Part shown: positions 13,389 to 24,794 of the stretch, in pieces
How the letters are laid out: each line of letters starts with the position of its first letter
Numbering within the stretch: the first letter of the stretch is position 1
NCBI GenBank assembly: GCA_014549065.1
Contig: JACDOX010000369.1
Location: forward strand, 301,313 to 365,312
Origin: Cardinalis cardinalis
Taxonomy: Eukaryota; Chordata; Aves; Passeriformes; Cardinalidae
DNA: 64,000 nt
Reading direction: 5' to 3'
The notes under the pieces: generated by a model
What the model was told of the DNA's origin: nothing
Database searches by the model: none
Seen by the model: the letters and a program-made list of their open reading frames with translations, nothing else
Made by a program: the position numbers and the translations under genes

Positions 13389-13858
13389 AGGCTGGATCAG
13401 TACGCTGAGCCCAACGCTGTGAGAGNCAAAAGCCACCTCAATGAGGCAAANTGCCAGGTCCTGCTGCGCTGGTNAGGCCACAACTCAAATCTTGTATTCC
13501 ATTTTGAGCCTACTCACTGCAAAAAAGACATTGAGGTGCTGAAGTGTGTCCAGAGGAGGAGAACAGAACTGGTGAAGGGTCTAGCATATGGGTCTTATGC
13601 GGAGCAGCTGAGGGAGCTATTTTTTTTTAGTCTGGAGTGAAGGAGGCTTAGGAATTTTTTTCTTTCTCAAAAGACTTGTCAAGATTGGAATAGGCTGCCC
13701 AAGGAAGCAGTGAAGCCATCATCATTCTGGAGGTATTAAAAGATGTGTAGTTGAATCATGCTTGGCAGCAAGGTTTAGCTATGGACTTGGCAGTGATAGG
13801 TTTATGGTTGGACCCAACCATCTTGAAGGTTTTTTTGTAACATAAATGATTCCGTCAT
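13385..13858 (+). mobile_element. CR1 LINE fragment with internal deletions, plus strand
   Basis: The order of landmarks is CR1-like: 'aggctggatcagtacgctga', a 'tgccaggtcctgctgcgctg' stretch, 'aaagacattgaggtgctgaa', 'gagcagctgagggagctatt', 'ataggctgcccaaggaagca', and a tail 'ttggacccaaccatcttgaa' ending near 'aaatgattccgtc', which is a decayed ATTCTATG octamer. Compared with the family, two blocks are missing: one after the 'tgccaggtcctgctgc' segment and one after the 'agtctggagtgaaggaggct' segment, where the body of the 3' frame should be. The open frame at 13383-13640 is a reverse-transcriptase relic containing ambiguous bases and is not functional. Confidence 0.85.
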
Positions 13859-13859
13859 T

Positions 13860-15915
13860 CAATAATTAATACTAACCTCCATAGAAAAGGAGAAGGGCTA
13901 GCTGGTAGAAAAATATAGNTCTTCCTGTCTCTTCTATTACTGACTTGTCAAAGAACTAATAATATATTGTCTTTCTCAGATCAAGACATCACTCACGGAT
14001 GGTGCATATTCTAATTGTCATACAAAGCTTTGCTAGGACAATGTCATGAGACAGAATCCAGACTGGTTTGTAGGTAGCTTCTCCATATTTTTATGTTTCT
14101 TTATTGTGCAAATCTCTTTTTGGCTCTAATATTTTATCCTCTTTGGGAATTCAGGCCATTTTCTGAAATGTCATTAAGTAGAGCTTGTAAAAAATTTTTG
14201 TTAGGAGCATTCTTTTAACAGAAAAGTATCCTTCAACTATCCAAAAAGACTATGTATGTCTTATTTAAAAAGAAAACAAAAACAAACAAACAAAAAAAAG
14301 CCCCATAAATTTTATATTTTTACTTGGGACACTATGGGATTACTTAATGTGTGATCATCACAACGTGGTAGATAAAACAGAAATTTGAACATTTGATAGC
14401 CACTGCTTTTAACTCTTCCTTATATTTGCCACCAGAATGAGTAGTTGTTGTAATGAAAGAGCTCTAGGAAAAGCAAGCGTTAATTAAGTCAGTGATAAGA
14501 AAACTTTATTTTTCACAATAAATAGTCTGGCATGCTACAGATTTATTTTTATAAAAGTCATGTAAATCTCATGTAAAGCTATAGTGCTGAGCAACTTGTA
14601 CAAAATGAATATTAAGACTTAAAGCAAATAAGTGAAATTANAAAGCATTTTGAGCAATGAAGAAAAAGAGAAATTTAATAGAACAGTGCCATACACTCCA
14701 TGTTTTCTGCTTGAGAACTGAATATATTACACACCATTTGGAGAAAAACAGGAAACCATGAACAAGTGACAATATTTCATTCTGGTGACAGTTTTTCCTA
14801 ATTCCCTGATGGAAATACATTCATAATATGTCATTTTAATCTTTTAATGAGAATTTTAATATTTAATTTTTAGCTTACATCCCCAAGTCATGGCAGGGGG
14901 AGAGGGTATTTGCTTGTTTATTGTGGGTTTTTTTGTTACCTTTTTCATGCCAAAATGATTTATTTGTTTGTTTCCTTGTTTGTGTAATTAAACTGGAATT
15001 AATTACTATTGGAAAACTAAAGAGCAACTGTAGCAAAAGAGGATACCAAAGTAGTTGATAGTTTAAGGAGTAATGAATGTCTTCAAATGCATGGCAATTT
15101 CCCATTCAGGCTGCGATATCCTCACAGCCTCACAGTTCTGCTAGAACTAGCAGTAAGTTAAATGCTGGGTTCGAAACTAGCAAAAGTATTGTGAGTGGGT
15201 GAAGCTTTGGGGATATATTAATATTCTTTGTGCTTCTTCTACTTAAAGAAATCTAAAAGGAATAAAACTTGAAGGTAGGAGCCAATTTGCCTTATGCAAC
15301 TAGATTGTATTACAGCTTAGGTGGCTGCTTGGATATCTAACTTATGCTATTTTTTTCTCATTTTCTGCATTGTCTGGAGAGAAATAGGCACCTCAGGAGG
15401 TGGTTCATTCTACCTAAATTAGACGCCTGCCTTAAAATAGGGTAAATTGTTCACCAGTGGTGTATTGACTGCAGAAAGAATTGCAGTTGATTAGTTGTGT
15501 GCAGACAACTGAAGATTTAACTGATTTCTATTTTTAAAACCTAATGCTTCTTGCAGACTTTTAGAAGGGATGTCAATGATGAGACTGCAGCACTGTACTT
15601 TTCAACAGCTAAAAACAGGTNTGTTAAATCTTGGCATATTCTTGATCCATTTTACTAAACCACAAGTTCAAGCTTAAGCTAGATGATGAAGTATGTCAAA
15701 TCTTTCTCTGAAATCACTATTTTCCTTTATACTTGAAATATTCTTGATTCTCTTTGAATTTACAATACATCAAATAGCTTCCGTCTTTTTCTAGAGCTTT
15801 CACTTAGAAAATTCAGATATGAATTTGAAGAGATAGTTAAGGGATGTCAAGAGCAGCCACCTTCTCTTGTTGCTCCATCTTGGAATCTGTTCTGGCATGC
15901 TGCTGGAGCCCAGCC
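13860..15915. other. Unique AT-rich non-coding DNA, no gene seen
   Basis: No gene or named transposon is evident. It holds an A/C-rich low-complexity tract at about 14267-14300 and T-rich runs near 14925. Open frames of 60-76 codons on the minus strand (14638-14820, 14875-15105) have no recognisable features. Confidence 0.5.
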
Positions 15916-15920
15916 TGGCA

Positions 15921-16023
15921 TGCACACACACAGGCACACACGTAAATGTGTCAGCATATAGACATACACACACAGACACAGACANACAGATGCAGAAACA
16001 CACACACACACAAAAAAAAAAAG
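15921..16023. repeat. Imperfect CA-dinucleotide microsatellite ending in an A run
   Basis: CA repeats are interrupted by 'ggcacacacg', an 'aaatgtgtcagcatatagac' spacer and CAGA variants. They are followed by a purer CA run and about eleven A bases. The overlapping frames on both strands here (15800-16114 minus, 15867-16142 and 15946-16215 plus) exist because dinucleotide repeats lack stop codons. They should not be read as genes. Confidence 0.9.
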
Positions 16024-16582
16024 AATGGGTCACACAGACAGCCTCAGCCGAGGCTCTGCCCCCAGCAGCCCCCACGTTTGGACTCATACCAGACACAGGC
16101 ACAGATGGACACACCTCTTTGGCTGGCAGAGGCAGAAGGTAACAAGCGCAGCATGCACATAAATAGTCAAACTGTCAAAATACCTGTCTCACCTGCTCTC
16201 CATCAGATTGTTTGANGGGTCTTAATTCTGATAATACTCAATTCACCCACAGTCTAAAGATTCAAGTGTACATATAAAATGGAAAAAAATAATGACTTGG
16301 CCACCAAATCAAATGTAAAAGTTTTCTAAGGAAAAAAAAAAGAAAAAAAGAAAGATTTTATGTTTTCTTATGCTTAAATGATCTATTCATCTTCAGTTTA
16401 AAAAAAAAAACCCTATTAGATTTTAGGGCAATTTCTTTGACATGAACTTTGGTGAAGAAAATCTTCTGAAATAAAATATTTGTCACATTCAAAAACAGGT
16501 ATCAGAATGAAAGTACAAAAAAAAGGGCTAAAATTATATTTAATTTTAAAGAATGTAATAAATTAACAAGCTTCAGAAAAGA

Positions 16583-16642
16583 AANCCAAACAAAAAACCC
16601 AAANAAACAAACAAAACCCCCAAAAAACCTCCTCAAACCCCA
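16583..16642. repeat. A/C-rich low-complexity tract
   Basis: Almost entirely A and C on the plus strand, mixing AAAC units with C runs and containing two ambiguous bases. Similar tracts occur at about 17256-17298, 20418-20452, 22935-22995 and 58249-58288, all with A and C on the plus strand. Confidence 0.75.
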
Positions 16643-16730
16643 TGATTAATGGAATTCATTACTGAAAAAATAGAAAACAAATAATGCAAAAGACTGCAGG
16701 CAAAGTGGTTTTTTATGACTGAAATATCTC

Positions 16731-16764
16731 AGATTAGGTAGTGTTTCAAATTAGGTAATGTCTT
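16731..16764. repeat. Imperfect 17-bp tandem duplication
   Basis: 'agattaggtagtgtttc' is followed directly by the near copy 'aaattaggtaatgtctt' (period 17, four mismatches). The likely origin is replication slippage. Confidence 0.65.
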
Positions 16765-16927
16765 GAAGTGAGGGGTTTTGCAGACTGAAGCAAACTGTCA
16801 AGATTCCTATACGTTGATGTATACCTTGTAATCACAGGCCTCTCTGGTAGCAGGAGAATACATTCAGCATAATAGGAAATAGTCAGCTGTTTTAAGATTA
16901 AAGTAAAAATGAAAGGTAAGAGTGCAT

Positions 16928-16993
16928 TAGAAAATTGTAACTCAGTCTTACANATATATATAGAAAATTGTAACTCAGTCTTACAGATATATA
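16928..16993. repeat. 33-bp tandem duplication
   Basis: Two adjacent copies with period 33. Each begins 'tagaaaattgtaactcagtc' and ends in a TA-rich stretch. The only difference is an N in copy one where copy two has G. The near identity suggests a recent event. Confidence 0.92.
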
Positions 16994-18499
16994 TATCATG
17001 GTTCTTTCAGATTTGAAGATTCAATAAAATTTACTGAATTTATATATATTGAAAGCAATTCTGTGTATAGAAGCCTTTATATGTCATTTTAAAAAAAAGA
17101 CTTGGAAGGGGAAAACTGAGGGAATAGAGATGCAACACTGCATTTGCTTTTATTTTAGTAGTAGCATTACTTTTCAGGTAAAAATGACCCAGAATCCAGC
17201 AATAAATATCTTCTGTTGTATTTTGTCATCTTTCTGGATATAAGATGCATANTAATTAAAAAACCAACCAANCAAACAAANAAAAAATCCCCCACATNCA
17301 AGGAATTAGAAGAAAAACTTACACCCTTTTAAATTACACCAATGTGTATAGATAAGTAGCCAGATAGCAGTTTTGTTTGTTTCTTTGGTATGAATAGAAA
17401 AAATGACAGTTGTTTAGTCCATGTTGACTTTCTAAGGCTTTGGGTGCACCATATATCATCTCTGTTTGCTATCTNATGTAAGATATCCTCCTGCACTTAT
17501 TAAATCAAATATTACTGTCTGAACTATTGGCACACTTATTCCCTAGACTTGTACTGTTCTTTTTGATTGTTTTTTTGATTGATAACTGACATTCCCCTTC
17601 TACTTCAATTGGAGGTTACTGTTACATTTTGTTCGAACTTTCCACAGTTAGGTCAGTCAAGGAGCAATAAAATTTAAAATTATCATTTCTCTAGAATAAT
17701 ATCAGAAACATGTTCCATGGTGCTTTGTCTTCCCACAAACTCATGCATTTTTATTTTTATGGTTTTTCCAATGCCCAGAAGCATTGCTGGATGATATTTG
17801 GAAACAATAACACTAAAATAACCTGTATATATTAACCGTCTCCAAAAGATTCCTGGAACAGAGAAGTAGAATATATAAGCAAAGATACACTGATACTAAT
17901 GGTCATCTTTGCAACCTCAGCTATGAAGATGTTTTTAATTTGTTTTGTACTACTTTTATTTTGACCTTCCTTTTGAAGTTTCTCTTCCCAAGGGCCTTAA
18001 TATTTACCTAATACAATTATTTTGCTTATCTTAAACAGAAGAAAAACTGTAGTGGGTGGTAGGTAATTTTACCCCCCTCTCTCCATTCCCTAGACAGAAA
18101 CAAGAATTTGTGTGCAGGNTTAGCAACCTTAACCAAGATTTTAATTATTGCATTAAACTTTACTGTTGAGGAGAATTCACCACACATATGTGGTCAGTTA
18201 TGGTAATTCATCTCATGGTTTCAATATTCNTCTGTGCTCTGCCTTCGAACTCTTCATTTTCTAATAGCTACACATGTAAAATGTCTCNAGGTCATTCTTC
18301 TGTTTCTACTGCATGTTTATGTTATAGTCCATTCTCCTTCCACAAGGAGGAGGAGATAACAAAAAATGCTCAGGAAAAAAAGATCAATCAGAAACATAGC
18401 ATCCTGTAATTTAGAAATATCTATGCACTATTACCTTCCTCAGATTTGTTATAACTTTCCCAAGGTGGGGAAANCATATATTGATGAATTAATATGATA

Positions 18500-18640
18500 C
18501 CAGGATCATAAATTGGTTTAGGTTAGAATGGATCTTAAAGACCCTCTAACTCCTCTGCTATGTGAAGGGACATCTTTCACTACACAAGATTTCTTAGAGC
18601 CCCACCCAACCTAGCCTTGGACACTTCTGGAAGTGATGTA
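18500..18640 (-). mobile_element. CR1 LINE fragment, 3' end, minus strand
   Basis: It starts 'aggatcataaattggtttag' (the degenerate antisense 3' terminus) and continues 'gaagggacatctttcactac' and 'gagccccacccaacctagcc' to 'tggacacttctggaagtgat'. About 140 bp remain. It is interrupted on the right by unrelated sequence just before another CR1 end. Confidence 0.8.
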
Positions 18641-18671
18641 AGATGAATGATGGAATTAACTTTGTTTGGGT

Positions 18672-18785
18672 TTGGAATCATAGAACCATTTAGGTTGGAA
18701 AAGACCTTTGAGATCATTAAGTCTAACCGCAAACCTGACACAATCCAAGTCCACCAGTAAGCCATGACCCTTAGAGCTACATCTA
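18672..18785 (-). mobile_element. CR1 LINE fragment, 3' end, minus strand (second copy)
   Basis: 'ttggaatcatagaaccattt' followed by 'aggttggaaaagacctttga' marks a fresh antisense CR1 terminus about 30 bp to the right of the previous fragment. It continues 'gagatcattaagtctaaccg' and fades after about 110 bp. This is a different CR1 subfamily tail from the 18.50 kb copy, so it is probably an independent insertion. Confidence 0.8.
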
Positions 18786-18799
18786 CTAGCTAATAAGNC

Positions 18800-18862
18800 T
18801 CAAAAGGTTGAACTCAATGATCTTGAAAGTCTTTTCCAACCTTAATGATTCTATGATTCTAC
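18800..18862 (+). mobile_element. CR1 LINE terminal tail, plus strand
   Basis: Only the last ~60 bp remain: 'ggttgaactcaatgatcttg', 'aagtcttttccaaccttaat', then two terminal octamers (gattctatgattctac). It faces the minus-strand fragment to its left. The two could be the ends of one rearranged copy or separate insertions. Confidence 0.8.
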
Positions 18863-18864
18863 AA

Positions 18865-21800
18865 ATTACTTTAGTAGAATTGCTGAAAAATACAACCACA
18901 TATTTCATTTTTTGCCTTTAAAAACATAGAGGTTTTTTCATTTCCCCAACTACATATATAAGCCATTGTATACCTTTTTTCATCTCTACCTGGGATATCA
19001 TAGTGATCAGTAATCTGAATGATGAAATGTCAGATTTAATGACTGATTATTCTCAGTATCTCTATATCTACTATAAAATCTACACTATATTCTTAAGTCA
19101 TTTCAAATATCATTTGTTTCACCTATATTCAAATGCATAAAGTTAGATGTCTGGTTTAATTCTGTTTTCTAGTCTTCTTCCATACTCAGAGGACAATTTG
19201 TTTCTGTAAGAGAAGAGATTAAATCCTTTGAGAAGTTTCAAATACGTGAAAAGAATTTTGGCCACAACTGTAATGGAAGTGTAGGATAACAAAATTTGCT
19301 TTGCTTTAGTTACAAAAAAAGATTCCTTATATTGTTGTAATTGTTTTATGAAATGTCTTGCACACAAAGCCCCTCAGGTTTAATACCTAATTCTGAACAG
19401 GAGCTCTCTCACAAGACTCAGAGGAAATAATTTACACTACTTTGGTACCAATGTTGCTGTAGGATTCCCTGTCTCACATATGCATTTTGAATATAATTAA
19501 AAAGTAGCAGTTTCTGTAACTACATTAGTTTGAAAGCTCCTCAAAAACAAACTGGGGATTGAAATCAGCTGTATTCTTGGTAAATTATAAAGCATCACGG
19601 AGGACTGACTTTCTTTAAATCCCTTAACAATGTTTTTTTCCTAAAACTTAATAATTATAGAGTAGGAAAAAATATTTAGATAGACAGAGTAGTGATGCTG
19701 AGGATAAGTAAACCATGCTGGTAGAAAAAAGTATTTCATATATCAAAATCAGCTAAAAATACATTGTATTTCTCTNATAACTTAGCAATGTGATAGAGGG
19801 AGACCCTTAATGACACAAAACTCTCAAGTATTTACNTAAATATTGTCGAGAAGATATGAAAAGTCTGGGCATGACTTACTTTATGTAGTCCTCAGCCCTC
19901 CAAAATAATCAATGTGTCAAAAAAAAAAAATTTACAATTTTATTTTTATTTTTTGACACTTTGAAGCAGTTTAAGGCTATTACTGTGATAATGGCATTGT
20001 GATCCTATTAGCGAGAGATGCCTCTGATGCATTAAGCTGCAAATGAGACCATATGTTGACCCCAAAACTTGGGGTGGTATGTGTATGAGCAATGCATTCC
20101 TTTCCCACAATTTGCCACAGTGGGAATTTTTGTCTNGACGCATTAACCAGGTTAGGATGTGCTAACCAGATCTCATCTNTGCCAGGCCTGAAATAAGCTC
20201 CTTCCTGTCCCAAAGTTCTTCCTTCTGTGCTTATCTCAACTTCCTGTTGTAGTGCCTTATCTTGCCACAGTTACTCCTGTGGACCTGACAGTGTTTGAGA
20301 TGGGCANCTCTATATATCTCTTTAATTCCCTACAAATGATTAAGCCAGCAGCGATGGCATCTGTTGGGTGGGTGTACTGCTATTCATTAACTGACTTTAA
20401 TAAATCTGCACTTATTAAAAAAACAAACCAAAACAAACCAAAAAAAATGAGGAAAAACTACCTCTATTAGGAAAATAAAGAACTGGTGGGGATTTTAACT
20501 TGATTTANCTATGTTTGGAATTATTTGGGCTTGATCTACCAAAAAATAATAAAATATTAAATAAAATTCCAGATGCTTTCCCCCTTCAAAATATATGAAA
20601 TTATTGCTAAGAATTTTTTTTTCCTACAGGAAATTGTTTTTCTTGTCAACATAATGAGGGAGCAGGGCACCTTTTCTTGCTTTTGTGTCATGACGTAAAA
20701 GCAGTTCTGCTGACGAAACTTAATTTAGGATGAACTATAAGGAATTGTTCCTACTTTTGAACATGGTAGTTTAGGACAATGAATGGGGCTTTGCTGAAAA
20801 GGTTCCCTNGGAGTTAACATCTTGGAGATTGTTNCTAGAGCTCAGCAGATCCCATACAGATAATATTACCTTATTCCNGTATCTACAGGATGAGCATGAT
20901 CGCCACCTATGAAGCTGGAACACTTGTCTACATGGTGCAACTGACAGTAACTGTGATGTTTCACTTACAAAATTACATTAATGGTTCTTNGTAAAATCCT
21001 ACCTTACTTTTGTTTCTAAATGCATTTATAAATCTCCAGATAGTACTTTAAAATGTTTTATGAAAGAGAAATTGAAGATTCTGTCACTGTTGCCATTGTT
21101 TTGACAACCTAAATCAAACATAGCTTTGAATGTTAATGGCAAACACTACCAATTCTTAAAATGATCCCAAAGANAATATAATTACATTGGCTTTTCAAAG
21201 TTCCTCTTAGACTTTGATTACATAGAGAAGGAAAAAGTAAAAAAATTGAATTCAAACTATTTTTTCTTTTTTTGTTCTTAGCTCTTACATTCTAGTGGGG
21301 AGGGGGTTGATATGGGGAGATGATGATTGATTGGGTTTTTTTTAATAAATCAAGANGAAAATTTAAAAGAGAGTGTGAAAGAAAAAACATTAATCACTTT
21401 AAGGTTTTTGAGTAATTGACAAGGAATGAAAATATCTAAATTAACTTGAATTTTTCTTCTGGTTTTACAGGTAAAAAGCAATTTTATCTTTTACAAGAGA
21501 GAAAATGGCATGAGGAATAGGAAATTGGGTTAACACACTACATTCAGTGAAATATCTGGGAAACTATCATGTAATGCAGTTTGTGTCACTCAAATAATTT
21601 AGCAATGCCATTCTTACACAAAATAGGGATTCAGGGATCCTTGCCCATACCAGAGTCTGGCAAGAATCTGGTGGTCCATANAAGAAACATTTACCTCTCA
21701 GTCAGTAATTTTAGGTGACCTTAANATTAAACAAAGAGAAACAAAATTTTCAGCCATTATTCTTGCAATCTGCTTTAGATATAATTGAATATACATACAA

Positions 21801-23970
21801 GCTGCTATCTATAGTATCTTAAGTTGATATAGAAAGTGTAATTCTTGCAATTGGCCATAAAGGAAATCTGACTCATATGTCATAGGTGTCTATACTTTAG
21901 ATCCAGTGTGAATGGTCTGGATAATCCATGTGTTGTATCTTGCTGAGATTCACAATCTGTCTTNCCTCTGTCTTAGATCCTGTCCCTCAAAACTGATTCC
22001 AAGGTCAGCTTTTTAAGGAACTAGGTCCCTTCACAGCATCACAAACACTCTGTGAATTATCAGCTCTGAGCTTATGAGAAGATAAAAAAATTGCAACCAG
22101 GCTAGTAAGTGAGAGGGATATGCCAGACTCATAAATACACATACTGTGATCTTCACAGCAAGACCTAAAAATCCAGGCTTTCTTTAATTACAAAATGGGA
22201 AAGTCTGGAGCTGTTATGCTGTGATTTTTAGGCACCAGATGTCCTGGAAATGGAAAAAGAGTTTAGAAGCAAGAAAGTTTAAAATGAATTCTGAGCAGAA
22301 TGAAAGCATATACTCACACATGGCTTATTAATTATCATAGGCTCATCATTCAAAATACAGTCTTGTTTTTGGGCTTATAGTTAATCACACAAACAATGTT
22401 GCTGTCTTATTTGCTGTTAGTGCAGCTCTTTATTTAAAACACTTCAAGGTAAATGAAAATTTAGATATTGATTTACCTGCCTTTACGATAAGAAGGTTTG
22501 ACCTGTATTTTTATGTGAAATTTTCATACTCATTTTACATTGCAGACACTGAGAAAAGAATAAACAGAAATAATAAAAGTAAAAGTATTTTTTTATTTTT
22601 CTNTTTCCCTGGAGCTCACAGGATATCTACTTTTCTCTTCAGCATTGTGGTTTGAACTCCTGCCCCCAAAGTATACAGAGGGTTTTTTTCTTACCTATTT
22701 TGAGGGGCTAGGAAATATGATGTTGTTATTCCTGCTGCAGTCATGTTATTGACTTTACAAAGAAGGCCCTCAAAATTTGTCTGGCATCTCTGAGCCTGAG
22801 CTTCTAGTTTTGACTGTTATAGCAATTATCTGGGAGAAGGTGACTATTGCCCAGCTTGGTTTGGCTTAACTCTGAGATTTTCCTCTACAGTAAAGGTTTG
22901 AAAATCCTATACAATGACAAAAATAACCTCCTTAACAACAACAGCAAAATCCCAAACCTAACAAAACAAACCCCCCCAAACAAGCAAAAACAAATTTTAG
23001 AAAACAACATTAGCCCTTTATTTTAGCAAAGTATCATGCTGCTATAAATAACAGCTAAGTAATGCAAACAAATTCTTCATGGAAACCAAGGGAAAAAAAA
23101 AAAAAAAGAATGGGTAATAAATCTGTGATAAAAAACTCCCTAAAAAGAGCTCCATAAAAAGTGGAGCCAAAATAGGTNAACTTCTACTATGAATAGTGGA
23201 ATTTTCATATTCCTCCTGGTGAAAACCTAATGAAGCTGATGACTCCTCTTTACTTAACCCTATACTTTGGTAGGAATGAACCTGAAGGTACTGTGACTCA
23301 GACGTGCTCATGTAACAAGCCTAATCTCAGAAAAAACTGGTTAATATTAGGAAGCCCATATCTTCCCTATGTCAATGATTTATGAACATTGCTNTCATTG
23401 TAATTAGACCAATAATAGCTTTTTCTTGTGCTTTAATTAGATTGTTAAGACTTTAATTAGACTAAGAATAAATGATGGAACAAATTTTCCCATAAAAAAA
23501 ATTAATAACAACTGTTTCAATAAATATGCAATTATCCTGTTCAAATCTCAAGAAAACCCCAGTCTTCACTTGGGACATCTGTACTTAGTATTCATTTTCA
23601 TGGCTATTGAATCATCTTACTTGAGGAAAGGTATATTGATATTTCTATGCTCTACAAAATTATACAGTTTTCCTTAAACACTTGGGCTTTTTCCGTATTA
23701 AAAATAAAAAGGATATATCCCTTGCTAAGAAATATACTCTGCATGAACACTGTGGAAGAGCACACAAGCTACATCTAGGCTAGTAAATTAAATATGTCTA
23801 GGACTGTTGTTTGCTGTTGAGGCCAGCTGGCATAGAACAGCTTGCATTCGTATTATTAAATTCTCTCGCTCTCCAAGCAGCATGGCTACATTCTAATTAA
23901 GAATTCTCCTTCTTCTATGGTATCTCCCAGAACACACTTGGAAGTTATTCTGAAGAGTGTTACTTGGTGT
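18865..23970. other. Non-coding DNA, no gene identified
   Basis: About 5.1 kb in which I can defend no exon. Overlapping minus-strand frames of 65-77 codons at 19946-20213 lie in a slightly GC-richer patch (19970-20300). That patch is followed by AATAAA (about 20399) and an A/C-rich tract at 20418-20452, treated as a finding. Another A/C tract lies at 22935-22995 and an A run at 23091-23107. An 89-codon minus-strand frame at 23042-23311 contains a poly-A-encoded phenylalanine run and is not convincing. Confidence 0.45.
20418..20452. repeat. A/C-rich tract following an AATAAA
   Basis: A run of A with interspersed CC/C begins about 15 bases after an AATAAA hexamer near 20399. It may be the decayed poly-A tail of a retroposed transcript or an LTR-type polyadenylation region. 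It could equally be one of the A/C low-complexity tracts seen elsewhere in the window. Confidence 0.5.
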
Positions 23971-23978
23971 ATTTAGTT

Positions 23979-24790
23979 TGTCTGGGAAGNTTTAGATGTG
24001 GGCAGGGGGCTGCAGGGGCAGCTTCTGTGAGAAGCTGCCTGAAGATTTCTTCGTGTTCAACAGAGCCAATGCCAGCCAGTGCCAAGATGGACCCACCACT
24101 GGCCAAGACTGAGCCCATCAGTGACAGTGGTAACACCTTTGGGATATCAGAGTTAAGAAGGAGGAAATGTTACTGTGTAAAGAGCAAACAATAGCCTGAG
24201 AGAGGAATGAGAATTCATGAGAGAAACAGCTCTGCAGGTGCCCAGGTCAGTTGAGAGGGAGGAGGGGGATGTGATCCACTTGCTGGAGCTNAGATTCCCC
24301 TTCAGCCCATGGTGAAACAGGCTGTCCCCCTGTGGCCTTTGGAGGTCCAAGTGCAGAGATATACCTGCAGCCTGTGGAGGATCCAATGCTGGAGCAGGTG
24401 GATGCCCAAGGGAGACTGTGATCCCATGGGAAGCCCAAAGTGGAGAATGCTCCTGGCAGGACCTTGGGCCCCTTGGAGGGAGAAAGCCATGCTGGAGCAG
24501 GTTTGCTGGCAAGACTTGTGACCCCATGGAGACTCATGCTAGAACAGCCTGCTCCNAAAGGTCTGCAAGAACTGCAGCCTGTGGGAAAGATTCATGTTGG
24601 AGACATTTGTGGAGGACTGTCTCCTGTGGCAGGGATTCCACATCCCTTAAGCCCAGGCAAGACAGTAATTGGTGAGTGATCTCTCCCTGTCCTTGTCTTA
24701 ACCCACAAACCTTTCACTGTAATTTTTCTCCCTCATTGAATTTAGGAGGGGGAGGCTTTGGTTTATTTCTGGTGTCCAGCCAGGCTGAAT
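23979..24790 (+). mobile_element. Endogenous retrovirus LTR (solo or truncated), plus strand
   Basis: I recognise this as a bird endogenous-retrovirus LTR of the type with long internal GC-rich modules. Landmarks: 'gcagggggctgcaggggcag' near 24001, 'cagagccaatgccagccagt' near 24061, recurring modules such as 'atgctggagcaggt' (24386 and 24489) and 'tgtgaccccatgga' (24520), and 'ttggtgagtgatctctccct' (24670) near the 3' end. A TG at 23979 may be the left terminus. The right end near 24790 is approximate. No gag, pol or env reading frame adjoins it. Open frames of 62-124 codons on both strands come from the GC-rich, stop-poor modules. The family name (ERVL-like) is from memory and uncertain. Confidence 0.75.
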
Positions 24791-24794
24791 CTCT

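Larger units (their letters stand above)
16024..18495. other. Non-coding DNA with A/C-rich tracts and small duplications
   Basis: No gene is supported. Low-complexity tracts of A with scattered C occur at about 16330-16360, 16583-16640 and 17256-17298. Two short tandem duplications are listed separately (16731-16764 and 16928-16993). A 64-codon frame at 17049-17243 and a 73-codon frame at 18188-18409 lack known motifs. Confidence 0.5.

Noticed and set aside
13064..13640. Two plus-strand open frames (114 and 85 codons) as a split gene
   Set aside because: They coincide with antisense and sense CR1 fragments. The readings are CR1 relics with ambiguous bases.
15800..16215. Three overlapping frames on both strands near 16 kb
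   Set aside because: They are produced by the CA microsatellite, which encodes Thr-His or Cys-Val alternation without stops.
21440..21485. Splice-acceptor-like 'ggttttacaggta' as an exon border
   Set aside because: No open frame with any known motif follows, and no donor or partner exon could be found.
24153..24537. Overlapping minus-strand open frames of up to 124 codons as a gene
   Set aside because: They lie inside the LTR at 23979-24790, whose GC-rich modules lack stop codons on both strands. They contain an ambiguous base and have no known domain.
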